From JAXMAZ01 sp046350115 (GTDB taxonomy: Bacteria > Planctomycetota > Planctomycetia > Gemmatales > Gemmataceae): 64,000 bases of DNA. Shown here piece by piece: positions 25,931 to 34,914 of this stretch. The DNA lies in NCBI GenBank assembly GCA_046350115.1, contig JAXMAZ010000011.1, positions 124,001 to 188,000 of the forward strand. The letters are read 5' to 3'. Position 1 is the first letter of the stretch; every line of letters starts with the position of its first letter. A program made the position numbers and the translations under genes. The notes under the pieces are model-generated. The model was not told the DNA's origin, did no database searches, and was given only the letters and a program-made list of their open reading frames with translations.

Positions 25931-26134
25931 CGCAAGTCCGCCGTCCAAAGGGTCTTAAACCGACAGCCATCATACCCATGTCCCCGGCTGTAAATCCAGT
26001 TCTCGCCCGGCCGACGGAGCATCCCCGCGGGCGTACCGACGGCCGAACCGGCACAGCCGGCCCGACCGTTCGGACTTGCGGGCGACGGGTCCGCTCCGAA
26101 TACTGATCCCATCCGTGTCGCCGTGAGGTCCGTC

Positions 26135-27442
26135 GTGAACATCCCGCCTGTGCGGCTGGTCCGCCAAGTGGCCCCGCAGCCGACCGTGACCGACGTGCCG
26201 GCCGCCGTCCGTCGGGCCTGGCTGGAGTCCCCGGTCGGCCGCCGCATCCGCCCCGGGATGCGGGTGGCGGTCGGGTGCGGCAGCCGGGGGATCAAGAACT
26301 ACCTGCCGATCGCCCGGGCCACCGTGGACGCCCTCAAGGAACTGGGGGCGGCCCCGTTCGTGGTGGCGGCGATGGGGTCGCACGGCGGGGCCACCGCCGC
26401 CGGCCAGCGGGAGCTGCTGGCCGGGTACGGGATCACCGAAGCGAACCTGGGCGTCCCGGTCGTCACCGACATGCACGCCGTCCAGATCGGGGTGAACTCC
26501 TGGGGCGAGCCGGTCTGGTGGGACAAGAACGCCCTGGCCGCCGACGGGGTGGTGGTCCTCAACCGGGTGAAGCCGCACACCGACTTCCGCGGCAGGTACG
26601 AGTCCGGGCTGGTCAAGATGCTGGTGATCGGCCTGGGCAAGCGGCACGGGGCGGACCAGGTGCACAGCTACGGCACCCGGGGCTTGCGGGACATGCTCCC
26701 CGAGTCGGTCAAGGTGGTGCTGGACAAGGCGCCGGTGCTGGGCGGGCTGGCGGTGCTGGAGAACGCGGCCGAGGAGACCGCCCGGGTGGAGGTGCTGGAC
26801 CGAGACGACCTGCTCGACCGGGAGCCGCCGCTGCTGCAGGAGGCGGCCCGGCTGATGGGCCGGCTGCCGTTCCCGAACATCGACCTGCTGGTGGTCGGCG
26901 AGTGCGGGAAGAACTACAGCGGGGCCGGGATCGACCCGAACGTGGTCGGCCGGATGCTGATCGAGGCGTCCCCGGAGGCGGAGACGAACGTCCCCCGGGT
27001 GGTGCGGATGTGCTGCCTGGACGTGTCCCCGGAGAGCCACGGGAACGCCACCGGGATCGGCATCGCCGACCTGGTCACGGACCGGGCGCTGGCGGCCATC
27101 GAGCAGGGGCCGTTCCGGATGAACAACCTGACCGCCCGGTTCCTGTGGCGGTCGAAGCTGCCGATCGGGTTCCCGACCGACCGGGAGTGCGTGCAGACGG
27201 GGGTGGACACCTGCTGGAACCCGAAGCCGGAGACGCTCAAGGTGTGCGTCATCCCGAACACGCTGGAGCTGGCCGAGCTGTGGGTCAGCCCGGCCCTGGC
27301 GGCGGAGGCGGCCGGCAACCCGGACCTGCAAGTGACGGGCGACGAGCGGGAGCTGCCGTTCGACGAATCGGGAACACTGCATCAAGAGGAACTGTTCCCG
27401 CACAGCGTCCGGGCGCGGCGGGCGGGAAGGCACCGCGGTTAG
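26135..27442 (+). CDS. LarA-like protein (DUF2088, lactate racemase N-terminal domain family)
   Basis: The product has RPGMRVAVGCGSRGIKNYLP, VVAAMGSHGGATAAGQRELL and MLVIGLGKRHGADQVHSYG, the conserved blocks of the DUF2088/LarA N-terminal domain, followed by NVVGRMLIEASPEAETNVPRV-type and GNATGIGIADLVTDR blocks typical of the Planctomycete/bacterial subfamily. True LarA racemases use a nickel-pincer cofactor; whether this homologue does is unknown. GTG 26135 follows GTGAGGTC by 5 nt; GTG 26123 is an alternative. The last codon before the stop runs into an inverted repeat whose TAG ends the gene. Confidence 0.85.
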   Translation: MNIPPVRLVRQVAPQPTVTDVPAAVRRAWLESPVGRRIRPGMRVAVGCGSRGIKNYLPIARATVDALKELGAAPFVVAAMGSHGGATAAGQRELLAGYGITEANLGVPVVTDMHAVQIGVNSWGEPVWWDKNALAADGVVVLNRVKPHTDFRGRYESGLVKMLVIGLGKRHGADQVHSYGTRGLRDMLPESVKVVLDKAPVLGGLAVLENAAEETARVEVLDRDDLLDREPPLLQEAARLMGRLPFPNIDLLVVGECGKNYSGAGIDPNVVGRMLIEASPEAETNVPRVVRMCCLDVSPESHGNATGIGIADLVTDRALAAIEQGPFRMNNLTARFLWRSKLPIGFPTDRECVQTGVDTCWNPKPETLKVCVIPNTLELAELWVSPALAAEAAGNPDLQVTGDERELPFDESGTLHQEELFPHSVRARRAGRHRG

Positions 27443-27496
27443 CGGCGGACCCAACGGGTCCGCGAGACGCCGAGCGAACCCGCTGGGTCCGCCGCT
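27441..27496. repeat. Paired inverted repeat AGCGGCGGACCCA type
   Basis: Arms 27441-27459 and 27478-27496 match in 18 of 19 positions (AGCGGCGGACCCAACGGGT and the complement with one change). The arm begins inside the stop codon TAG of the LarA-like gene and the element separates it from a convergent gene, so it may act as a terminator. Confidence 0.8.
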
Positions 27497-27516
27497 ACGC
27501 CGGATCGTATCGTGCC

Positions 27517-27960
27517 CTACGACTGACTGCCCCAGACGCACACCCCGAACCCGTTCAGGTCGATGTCCTCGCCCTTCTCCTGCTCCCCGGGGCCGCCGCG
27601 GTCCAGGGCCAGCCGGACGTACGCCCAGAAGCTGGCCTTCTCCCCGTTCAGGTCGTACCCGCTCGGGTCCACGTCGGACTCGATCAGCCACCGCCAACTG
27701 CGGCGGTCGGTGCCGGCGTCGGCCGCCTCCTCCTGCCACCCCTTGAGCACCCGGGAGAGCGCCTGGAGCGCCTGCTTCCAGGCCTTCTGTTCGGACACGT
27801 TCACCCGCAGCTCGTCCGGGGCGGCCTCGAACTCGGCGCCGGGGACCGCCTTGACCGCGTCGAACAGCCGGTGTTCCAGGGCCGAGCACCGCCACGGACT
27901 CCACAGGTAGAACGTCACCCCCGGGGCGTCCATCACCAGCCCGAACAGGTCGACCCGCAT
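27517..27960 (-). CDS. Conserved-looking hypothetical protein, 147 residues
   Basis: ATG 27960 follows GGGAGGGCCG. The product starts MRVDLFGLVMDAPGVTFYLW and contains a helical, Trp-rich centre (LSRVLKGWQEEAADAG, RRSWRWLIESDVDPSGYDLN) and an acidic tail ending FGVCVWGSQS. No signal peptide or transmembrane segment is seen. I do not recognise a family. Codon use agrees with its neighbours, and the good ribosome binding site and absence of a better overlapping frame support a real gene. Confidence 0.65.
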   Translation of the reverse strand: MRVDLFGLVMDAPGVTFYLWSPWRCSALEHRLFDAVKAVPGAEFEAAPDELRVNVSEQKAWKQALQALSRVLKGWQEEAADAGTDRRSWRWLIESDVDPSGYDLNGEKASFWAYVRLALDRGGPGEQEKGEDIDLNGFGVCVWGSQS

Positions 27961-28057
27961 CGGCCCTCCCTTTCCGGCCGCTCGCCGGGGCATAAAACGC
28001 TGATCAGTGCAATCTAGCCGCCCGTCTCGCCCCGGAACAGGTCCGCCGCCGGCTCCC

Positions 28058-28876
28058 ATGCCCCGCCTCGACTACCCGGTCATCGCCGTCGGGGATCTGC
28101 ACGGCCGGACCGCCTGGTTGGACAAGCTGCTGGCCAAACTGCGGGCGCTGCCCGAGTGGCCGGCGGCGTCGCTGGTGTTCCTCGGCGACCTGGTGGACCG
28201 CGGGCCGGACGTGAAGGGGGCGGTGCAGCGGGTGATCGACCTGCTGGCCGAGAAGCCGGGCAGCGCCTGCGTCTCGGGCAATCACGACCTGGCGCTGGCC
28301 CAGGCGGCCGGGCTGGCCGGCGACCCGGACCCGTTCTGGGTGAAGAAGTACGCCACCTACGACGGCAGCAGCGACACGTTCGCCAGCTACCTCGGCGACG
28401 AGCCGGACTCCCCGACCGCGGACGGCTGGCGGGACTGGCTGCGGCGGCTGCGGGACGCCATGCCGGCCGAACACCGGGAGTTCCTGGCGAGCCTGCCGTG
28501 GGTGGCGGAGGCGGACGGCCACCTGTTCCTGCACAACGGCCTCTCACCGGAGCTGGACGAGCCGGCGGCCGTCCAGGTCGAGCTGCTGCGGCAAAAGAAA
28601 TGGGCCGGGTACGTGACGCCGCGGATCGGCACGGTGACGGCCGCCGAGATCAAGCCCGGCTACCCGGTCTGGCTCGGGGCGGACAAGCGGCTGTCGGCCG
28701 CCCCCCTGCCATACCCCGGCAAGGTGCAGGTGACGGGGCACCAGCGGGTGGCCGCCCCGGACGCGAACGGCGTGCGGGTGCGGATCGACACCGCCGGCGG
28801 CGTCCGGGAACCGCTGACCGCGTGCCTGCTGCGGGGGCCGGCCGAGCCGCCGGCGTTCGTGTTCAGCAACGGGTGA
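28058..28876 (+). CDS. Metallophosphoesterase (PrpE/Ser-Thr phosphatase-like)
   Basis: The calcineurin-like metal-binding order is complete: AVGDLHGRTAW (D-x-H), FLGDLVDRGPDVKG (GDxxDRG), SGNHDLALAQ (GNHD), HNGLSPE (metal-ligand His) and VTGHQRV (GH). The length of 272 residues suits diadenosine tetraphosphatase or PrpE-type enzymes. It is cytoplasmic. Natural substrate (phosphoprotein or dinucleotide) cannot be decided. ATG 28058 is chosen as the first start in front of the conserved DYPVIAVGDLHG; no strong Shine-Dalgarno is seen. It is transcribed away from the hypothetical gene at 27517-27960. Confidence 0.88.
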   Translation: MPRLDYPVIAVGDLHGRTAWLDKLLAKLRALPEWPAASLVFLGDLVDRGPDVKGAVQRVIDLLAEKPGSACVSGNHDLALAQAAGLAGDPDPFWVKKYATYDGSSDTFASYLGDEPDSPTADGWRDWLRRLRDAMPAEHREFLASLPWVAEADGHLFLHNGLSPELDEPAAVQVELLRQKKWAGYVTPRIGTVTAAEIKPGYPVWLGADKRLSAAPLPYPGKVQVTGHQRVAAPDANGVRVRIDTAGGVREPLTACLLRGPAEPPAFVFSNG

Positions 28877-28886
28877 ACGGCATAAA

Positions 28887-29215
28887 CCTAACCCCCCGGC
28901 CCCCGTCCCTAAGAGGGAAGGGGGAGACGCGTCCGGGCAAGGGATGCGGTTCCGGGCGGGGCGAGGTCTGAAACCTAACCCCCCGGCCCCCATCCCTCTG
29001 AGGGAAGGGGGAGCCAGCGGGGCGCTCGCCCAGTTTGGGACCGATGCCCTTGTCCGGATGCGCCTCCCCCTTGCTCCCCCTTCCCTCTGAGGGAAGGGGG
29101 CCGGGGGGTTAGGTTTCGGGACCGCCGCCCGGTCCGCGGCTGTCGCCCGACCCGGCTGCCCCAACCCGCTTGCTCCCCCTTCCCTCTGAGGGAAGGGGGC
29201 CGGGGGGTTAGGTTT
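28887..29215. repeat. Array of four family A-type arms, two direct and two inverted
   Basis: The gene-free 28877-29246 holds arms with the core CCCTNNGAGGGAAGGGGG near 28905, 28994, 29087 and 29186. The first two face one way and the last two the other. Spacer 1 read in reverse resembles spacer 2 (both contain a CCGATGCCCTTG/CCGCATCCCTTG-like core), so two nested elements may be present. Confidence 0.82.
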
Positions 29216-29246
29216 CCCGCCCACGACCCAGGAGAACGAGGGACGG

Positions 29247-30487
29247 ATGCCCCGGTACGTCTGGCCCCGGCTCGCCGGGATGATGTTCGTCGAGTACTTC
29301 GCCCTGGGGGCGTGGATCGTCCCGCTGGCCAAGTTCCTCGGCCGGTCGCCGGCCACCGGCGGGATGGGGTACAGCCCGACGGAGGTGAGCGGGACGTACA
29401 CCACATTCGCCCTGGCCGGGCTGATCGCCCCCCTGTTCACCGGCCTGCTGGCCGACCGGTTCTTCGCCGCCGAGAAGCTGCTCGGCGGCCTGCACGCGGT
29501 CATGGCCGTGCTGCTGGTCGCCGCCGCCTGGTGGGCGGACGCCCACGCCGGCCCGGCCGCCGACCCGGCCGCCGCGTTCGGCCCGCTGTACGGGCTGCTG
29601 CTCGGGTACAACGTCTGCCGGCTGGCCAGCCTGACCCTGACCAACGTGATCGGGTTCCGCACCCTGGCCGACCCGCGGGCGTCGTTCGGGTACGTCCGGC
29701 TGATGGGCACGCTCGGCTGGATCGTGGCCGGGTTCGCGGTCGCGTTCGCCCTCGACCCGGTGTCCGGCCAGCCGCTCTACCTGGGGGCGGCGGCGTCCGC
29801 CGTGATGGCCGTCGCGATCGCCGCCGGGGCGGTCCCGCACACCCCGCCGAAGGGGGTCGGTCGGCCGATCGCCGAGGTGGTCGGGCTGCCGGCGATTACC
29901 CTGTTGCGGGATCCGGTGTTCGTCGCGTTCGCAGTGGTGGCGTTCCTGGCCAACGCCCTGAACCAGTTCTACGTGGTGTACGCCAACCCGTACCTGGACG
30001 ACCGCGGGGTGGGCCGGACGGAGGCGGTGCTGACCGCCGCCCAGTGGGTGGAGATGGGGTGCATGGCCGCCACCCCGCTGCTCATTCGCCGGTGGGGGCT
30101 AAAGCCGGTGATGGCCATCGGGCTGGGCGGGTTCGTCCTGCGGAACGGGCTGTTGGCCTACGGGAGCGTCCCGCTGACGCTGGCCGTGGCGGTGCCGATG
30201 CACGGGCTGGGGTACGCCTTCTTCGGCATGCTCGGGGCCATCTTCGTCGACCGCGAGGCTCCGCCGCACCTGCGGGCCGGGGCGCAGGCGCTGGTCATGC
30301 TGCTGACCAACGGCCCGGCCCTGCTGGTCGGCAACCTGATCGCCGGGCGGGTGGTGCAGGCTCATAAGACGGACGCGGGGACCGACTGGACGACGGTGTG
30401 GGTGGTGTCGGCGGTCGGGTACGCGGTGGCGGCGGCGGCGTTCGTGCTGTTCTTCCGGGAGCCGCGGCGGGGCGAGCGGGGGCGTGA
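29247..30487 (+). CDS. MFS nucleoside-permease-like transporter
   Basis: About 12 hydrophobic segments are visible (LAGMMFVEYFALGAWIVPLA, TFALAGLIAPLFTGLLADRF, LLLGYNVCRLASLTLTNVIG, FVAFAVVAFLANALNQFYVV). The pattern matches the nucleoside:H+ symporter branch of MFS (NupG/XapB type), often found in Planctomycetes. The literal frame continues past the expected end into the next gene. A repeat arm at 30471 has GCGGGGGCG with five G where its partner arm has six; with the sixth G the protein would end GERGA at TGA 30485-30487 (413 residues), so a missing base is inferred. It would import nucleosides or related compounds. Confidence 0.8.
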
Positions 30488-30567
30488 GCCCCCTGTTGGC
30501 GCGCCCGAGCTGAAGCGTGGGGCGTCTGACGGTTGCAGCAACAGGGGGCGTACGCCCCCCGCTCGCC
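30471..30567. repeat. Paired inverted repeat, family C (C2)
   Basis: The arm GGCGAGCGGGGGCGTGAGCC at 30471 faces its complement ending at 30567 (GGCGAGCGGGGGGCGTACGC read on the minus strand). Both continue with CCCCTGTT. The two arms differ by one G, which matters for the stop codon of the MFS gene. Confidence 0.85.
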
Positions 30568-30579
30568 AGGAACTGACTC

Positions 30580-31992
30580 ATGGCCAAGTTCTTCAAGTAC
30601 AAGTCTGTGGCCGACCTCCAGGCGGAGTCGACCCGGCTCAACCTCGATCTGCGGTTCCGCGACGATCTGGCCGCTCTCTTCACCCCGGCGACGGTCGACG
30701 GGCGGACGGTCGGCAACCGCTGGTGCATCCACCCGATGGAGGGGTGCGACGGCGAGCCGGACGGCGGCCCGGGCGAACTCACCGTCCGCCGGTACGTCCG
30801 GTTCGGCGACGGCGGCGCCAAGCTGATCTGGGGTGAGGCGTGCGCCGTCACCGAGGACGGCCGGGCCAACCCGCGGCAGATCTGGCTGGCCGAACACACC
30901 AAGGTCGCGTTCGCCAAACTGGTGCAGGACACCCGGGCCGCCCACCGGGCCGCCAACGGGGACGGCTCGGACCTGCTGTTCGGCCTGCAGCTCACCCACT
31001 CCGGCCGGTACAGCTACAAGCGGTCGATCATCGCCACCCACGACCCGCTCCTGGTCGGCCGGTACAAGGTGACGGCCGACACCCCGCTCGTCACCGACGA
31101 CGAGCTGTCGCGCCTCGTCGATCGTTACGTTGCCGCTGCCAAACTCGCCGCCGAGGCCGGGTTCGACTTCGTGGACGTGAAGCAGTGCCACCGGTATCTG
31201 CTGAACGAACTGCTCGGCGCCCGCAACCGGCCGGGCAAGTACGGCGGCAGCTTCGAGAACCGCACCCGACTGGCCCGCGACATCATCCAGGCGATCCGGG
31301 CTGAGGCGCCTGGGGTGATCGTCGCCACTCGGCTGAACGCGTTCGACGGCATCCCGTTCAACAAGGGGGCGGACGCCGCCGGCGCCCCGGCGGATTGGAC
31401 CGCCCCGCTGGCCAACGGCTGGGGGATGAGCGAGGCCGACCCGTTCACCCCGGACCTCTCCGAGCCGCTGCGGTGGGTGGCCGAAATGCACGCCCTCGGC
31501 GTCAGCCTGGTGAACGTCACCCTCGGCAACCCCTACGCCCAGCCGCACTACGGCCGGCCGTTCGAGTACCCGCCGCCGGACGGGTACGAGTCTCCCGAAC
31601 ACCCGCTCGTCGGGGTGGACCGGCACTTCCGGATCACCGAGGCGATCCAGCGGGCCAACCCGACGCTGCCGGTCGTCGGCACCGGGTACAGCTACCTGCA
31701 AGAGTTTTTACCGCAGGCGGCCGCGGCGAACGTGGCCGACGGGCGGGTGACGTTCGCCGGGGTCGGCCGGGCGTCCCTGGCCCAGCCGGACTGGGTGCGG
31801 CAGCTCCGGGACACCGGCACCCTGGACCGCAAGCGGGTGTGCCGGACGTTCAGTTACTGCACGGCGCTGATGCGGGCCAAGGACCACCCCCTGGGCCAGT
31901 ACCCGACCGGCTGCCCGCCGTTCGACAAGGAGGGGTACGCGGAGGTGTGGAAAGAGGTGCAGGCACTGCGGGTGAAGAAAGCACCCGGTTGA
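30580..31992 (+). CDS. NADH:flavin oxidoreductase / old yellow enzyme family
   Basis: The 470-residue protein has an OYE-type TIM barrel: NRWCIHPMEGCDGEPDG near residue 48, LIWGEACAVTEDGRANPRQIW, LQLTHSGRYS with the substrate-binding His, DFVDVKQCHRYLLNELLGA, GGSFENRTRLARDII, and near the end GRASLAQPDWV for FMN phosphate binding. YCTAL and CPPF might hold a cluster, but the four-Cys motif of the 2,4-dienoyl-CoA reductase branch is not evident. Cytoplasmic FMN enzyme, substrate unknown. It is preceded by family C repeat C2 and followed by a hairpin pair. Confidence 0.88.
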   Translation: MAKFFKYKSVADLQAESTRLNLDLRFRDDLAALFTPATVDGRTVGNRWCIHPMEGCDGEPDGGPGELTVRRYVRFGDGGAKLIWGEACAVTEDGRANPRQIWLAEHTKVAFAKLVQDTRAAHRAANGDGSDLLFGLQLTHSGRYSYKRSIIATHDPLLVGRYKVTADTPLVTDDELSRLVDRYVAAAKLAAEAGFDFVDVKQCHRYLLNELLGARNRPGKYGGSFENRTRLARDIIQAIRAEAPGVIVATRLNAFDGIPFNKGADAAGAPADWTAPLANGWGMSEADPFTPDLSEPLRWVAEMHALGVSLVNVTLGNPYAQPHYGRPFEYPPPDGYESPEHPLVGVDRHFRITEAIQRANPTLPVVGTGYSYLQEFLPQAAAANVADGRVTFAGVGRASLAQPDWVRQLRDTGTLDRKRVCRTFSYCTALMRAKDHPLGQYPTGCPPFDKEGYAEVWKEVQALRVKKAPG

Positions 31993-32010
31993 CCGGGTTT
32001 GTGCTGGTGG

Positions 32011-32031
32011 GGCCGGCCCTTCGGGCCGGCC
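32011..32031. terminator. Bidirectional terminator hairpin
   Basis: GGCCGGCCC-TTC-GGGCCGGCC is a perfect stem between the convergent OYE and methyltransferase genes. A second small stem, CAGGCA/TGCCTG, and TGGTGGGGC/GCCCCACCA arms surround it up to 32069. Confidence 0.75.
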
Positions 32032-32092
32032 GTCTAAACTCGGGCAGGCAGAAATGCCTGCCCCACCAAACGGCGCGGGCTGTTCCGCCCCG

Positions 32093-32935
32093 CTACTTCT
32101 TCTCGGCCGCCCGCTTCTTCTCGGCCTCGGTCACCACCCACAGGTGCAGCTCGTACTCGTCCCCGTCCAGCCCGGTCACCTTGACCGTCTTCTGCGGCTT
32201 CCAGTCGCCCATCAGGAACCGGTGGGACACCACCCGGGTGCCGACCTTCAGCTGCCGCCACAGGTGCGGGCGGATGAGCATGTCGAACTCGTCCCCCATG
32301 TACAGGAACACCACGCTGGCGTCGCCCAGGTCTTTAATGTCCAGGGCGTCCCCGAGCCGCAGGTCCACCTTCCCCTCCACCCCGGCCTTCTTGACCGTCT
32401 CCTTGGCCTCGGTGATCCGCTCCGGGTCGAGGTCGATGCCGACCCCCTTCTTGGCCCCGGCCTTGACCGCCGCGGTGGTGATCCGGGCGTCCCCGCACCC
32501 CGGCTCGAACACCACGTCGTCCTTGGTGACCTTGGCCATCTCGATCATCTTGGCCACGATGTCGTCCGGGGTGGGCACGTACCGGATCACCGCCCGGTCG
32601 GCCGGGTCGGCCTTGGCCAGGTCGACCGTCACCTCCTCCCCGCCTTTGAACACGACCGTCCGGGTGCGGGTGATGCGGGTGTAGTTGTTCGGCGCCCACT
32701 TGGCTTCCAGCTTGTACTCGTAGGGCTTGCCGGCCTCCACCGGGGGCGTCTCGAACACCCGCTTCTCCCCGGTCGCCTTGGTCGGCTGGCCCTCGATCAG
32801 CAGTTCGGCGTCGTCCTGCGGGAGGAGTACGGTCAGCTTCGACTTGACCTGGGCGGGGGCTTGGGCCGGGGCCGAGGTGACGGCCAGCCCGGCGGCCAGC
32901 ACCGCCCACAGCCCGAGGCGGACGAGGGTGCGCAT
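32093..32935 (-). CDS. TIGR03000 domain plus SAM-dependent methyltransferase
   Basis: ATG 32935 opens a signal peptide (MRTLVRLGLWAVLAAGLAVT). Residues 30-110 form the TIGR03000 beta domain (LTVLLPQDDAELLIEGQPTK, YEYKLEAKW, VVFKGGEEVTVDL). From about 120 a class I methyltransferase follows (VVFEPGCGDARITTAAVKAG with the SAM Gly loop, GVGIDLDPERI, LGDALDIKDLGDASVVFLYM). A methyltransferase exported together with a Planctomycete surface domain is odd, since SAM is cytoplasmic; the fusion recurs in this group. The protein ends in a Lys-rich tail. Substrate unknown. Confidence 0.87.
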   Translation of the reverse strand: MRTLVRLGLWAVLAAGLAVTSAPAQAPAQVKSKLTVLLPQDDAELLIEGQPTKATGEKRVFETPPVEAGKPYEYKLEAKWAPNNYTRITRTRTVVFKGGEEVTVDLAKADPADRAVIRYVPTPDDIVAKMIEMAKVTKDDVVFEPGCGDARITTAAVKAGAKKGVGIDLDPERITEAKETVKKAGVEGKVDLRLGDALDIKDLGDASVVFLYMGDEFDMLIRPHLWRQLKVGTRVVSHRFLMGDWKPQKTVKVTGLDGDEYELHLWVVTEAEKKRAAEKK

Positions 32936-33074
32936 CGGAATCAGGCTCCAGTTGGGGGACGTGGGCGGGACCACCGCTCCGGATGACGGCTTAGCGAGCC
33001 GCAGCCCGGCCGGCAACCGCCGGGGGGCGGTCTCATAATCGGGCGGGACCGGCCGGTTGCCGTTCGCTCTGGCT

Positions 33075-33216
33075 TTGCTCCCCCTCTCCGCTTCGGGGAG
33101 GGGGCCGGGGGAGGGGTCGAGCCTGCCACCCGTCACCGAAACTCCGAAGGCACCGAACCGGGTCAGGGTGGGACCCCACCCCCCGGCCCCCTCCCCGAAG
33201 CGGAGAGGCGAGCGGA
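33075..33216. repeat. Paired inverted repeat, family A (A5)
   Basis: The arms CTCTCCGCTTCGGGGAGG (near 33082) and its complement (near 33195) lie about 100 bases apart. The spacer (GAGCCTGCCACC ... CCGAACCGGGTC) resembles that of copy A1 at 2.8 kb. The rest of 32936-33324, between divergent genes, shows nothing else. Confidence 0.87.
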
Positions 33217-33324
33217 GGCACGACATCCGCCAACCGGTGACACGCCCGGCCGGCAACGGCCGGTTGCCAGGGTTCGCCCGGTGTGCGACAATCCGACCCA
33301 CCCCGCCCGAAGGAACCCCCACCC

Positions 33325-34530
33325 ATGCCCCGTGGTGTCCTCACCCTCGCCGCCCTCCTGCCGCTCCTGGCCGCCGCCGACTGGCCCCGGTTCCGCGGGC
33401 CGAACGGGTCCGGGGTCGGGGACGTGGCGGCGGTCAAGCTCGGCAAGTCCGACCTGGCCTGGAAGTGCGAGATCCCCGGGGCCGGGCACTCGTCCCCGAT
33501 CGTGGTCGGCAACAAGGTGTTCCTCCAGTCCGCCTCGGCCGACGGGGCGAAGCGGATGCTGGTGTGCGTGTCGGCCACGTCCGGGGCGGTCGAGTGGGTG
33601 ACGACCGTGCCGGGGAAGAAGGCCCACACCCACGCCAAGAGTTCGCTCGCCTCGTCCACCCCGAGCAGCGACGGGGAGCGGGTCTACCTGGCCGTCTGGG
33701 ACGGCGAGGGCGTGAGTGTGTACGCCTTCGACTTCGCCGGCAAGCAGCTGTGGCAGACCCCGCTCGGCGACTTCGCCAGCCAGCACGGGTACGGCGGGTC
33801 GGCGGTGGCCGCATGCGGCAAGGTGTTCGTCAACTTCGACCAGGACGGGGCGGCGGAGTTCGTCGCCCTGGACGCGGCCACCGGCAAGAAAGCGTGGGCC
33901 GCCCCGCGAAAGCCGTTCCGGGCGTGCTCCTCCTGCCCGCTCGTCCGGGACGCGGGCGGCAAACAAGAGATCATCATCGACAGCACCGCCGGGCTGACCG
34001 GGTACGACCCGGACACCGGCACGGTGAACTGGAACTGGGACTGGCCGTTCGACGGGATGGCCCTGCGGACGGTCGGCTCGCCGGTGCTGGCGGACGGGCT
34101 GATCGTGGCCATCTCCGGGGACGGCGGCGGTAGCCGGGCGGCGGTGGTGTTCAAGCCGGGGGCCAGCCAGCCCCTCTGGCAGAAGCTCAAGGACACCCCT
34201 TACGTCCCCGGGCCGGTCGTCGTGGACGGGCACATCTACTGGGTGACGGACGCCGGCCGGGCGATGTGCGTCGAGCTGACCACCGGCAAGGAGGTGTGGA
34301 ACGAGTACCTGTTCAGCAAGCCGGTGACGGCGTCCCTGATCCTGGCCGGCGGGTTGGTGCTGGCCATCTCCGAGGACGGCAAGGCGGTCGGGTTCAAGCC
34401 GACCCCGGTCGGGCTGGAGAAGGCGGTCGAGGGGGGGATCGGGGAGGCGGTGCTGGCCACCCCGGCGGCGGCCAACGGGAAGCTGTTCGTCCGCGGCAGC
34501 CGACACCTGTTCTGCTTCGGCCCGAAGTGA
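33325..34530 (+). CDS. PQQ-binding-like beta-propeller protein, exported
   Basis: The 401-residue product has a short signal peptide (MPRGVLTLAALLPLLAAAD), WPRFRGPNGSGV (the standard start of Planctomycete PQQ propellers) and repeated blades such as VVGNKVFLQSA, VYAFDFAGKQLWQTPLGDF, VDGHIYWVTDAGRAMCVELT and TGKEVWNEYLF. These proteins fold as outer-membrane-assembly BamB-like or quinoprotein-like propellers, but true PQQ ligands are not evident. The role is probably scaffolding or binding outside the cytoplasm. It stands alone between repeats A5 and D1. Confidence 0.88.
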   Translation: MPRGVLTLAALLPLLAAADWPRFRGPNGSGVGDVAAVKLGKSDLAWKCEIPGAGHSSPIVVGNKVFLQSASADGAKRMLVCVSATSGAVEWVTTVPGKKAHTHAKSSLASSTPSSDGERVYLAVWDGEGVSVYAFDFAGKQLWQTPLGDFASQHGYGGSAVAACGKVFVNFDQDGAAEFVALDAATGKKAWAAPRKPFRACSSCPLVRDAGGKQEIIIDSTAGLTGYDPDTGTVNWNWDWPFDGMALRTVGSPVLADGLIVAISGDGGGSRAAVVFKPGASQPLWQKLKDTPYVPGPVVVDGHIYWVTDAGRAMCVELTTGKEVWNEYLFSKPVTASLILAGGLVLAISEDGKAVGFKPTPVGLEKAVEGGIGEAVLATPAAANGKLFVRGSRHLFCFGPK

Positions 34531-34561
34531 CGGCCGCTGCGGCTGGTGGGTGTCCCTGAGC

Positions 34562-34701
34562 CAACGCACCCTACGGAAGACCGGCTTTCCGTAGGGTGCG
34601 TTGAGGCTCGGCGAAACGCACCGCTGCGACTGCAGGCCCGGGTGATCGTCGTCACTGGGGTGGTGCGTTCCGGTCGCAAAGCCGACCTCCACGCACCCTA
34701 C
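34562..34701. repeat. Paired inverted repeat, family D (D1), nested with hairpin
   Basis: A perfect hairpin CAACGCACCCTACGGAA with its complement occupies 34562-34603. Its right half also begins a family D arm (GTAGGGTGCGTTGAGGC) whose inverted partner (CCTCCACGCACCCTAC) ends at 34701. No gene was found between 34531 and 34914. Confidence 0.82.
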
Positions 34702-34914
34702 GCTGTCCCCCGCTCCGACGGTTTGCGAAAGGCCAGCCGGCCGGCCGCTCGGGTGGCCCGGACTGGACAGGCGGTGCGGCTCGTTTGACAGTGTGTCGTT
34801 TGACGGATAGCCTTGCCGACAGCGCTCGGGGACGCCATCGCCTGGGCCGGTGTGGCCGTGCGACGGCCGCGGGTTACCGGCGGTGCCCCGATCCCCCCTC
34901 ACCACGGGTGGGCG

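Noticed and set aside
28887..29215. CRISPR-like or tandem array at 28.9-29.2 kb
   Set aside because: Only four arms in two orientations with G/C tracts; they belong to the paired-repeat families.
29247..30836. A 529-residue MFS protein overlapping the OYE gene
   Set aside because: The extra part is the repeat and an out-of-frame reading of the OYE gene; one missing G explains it.
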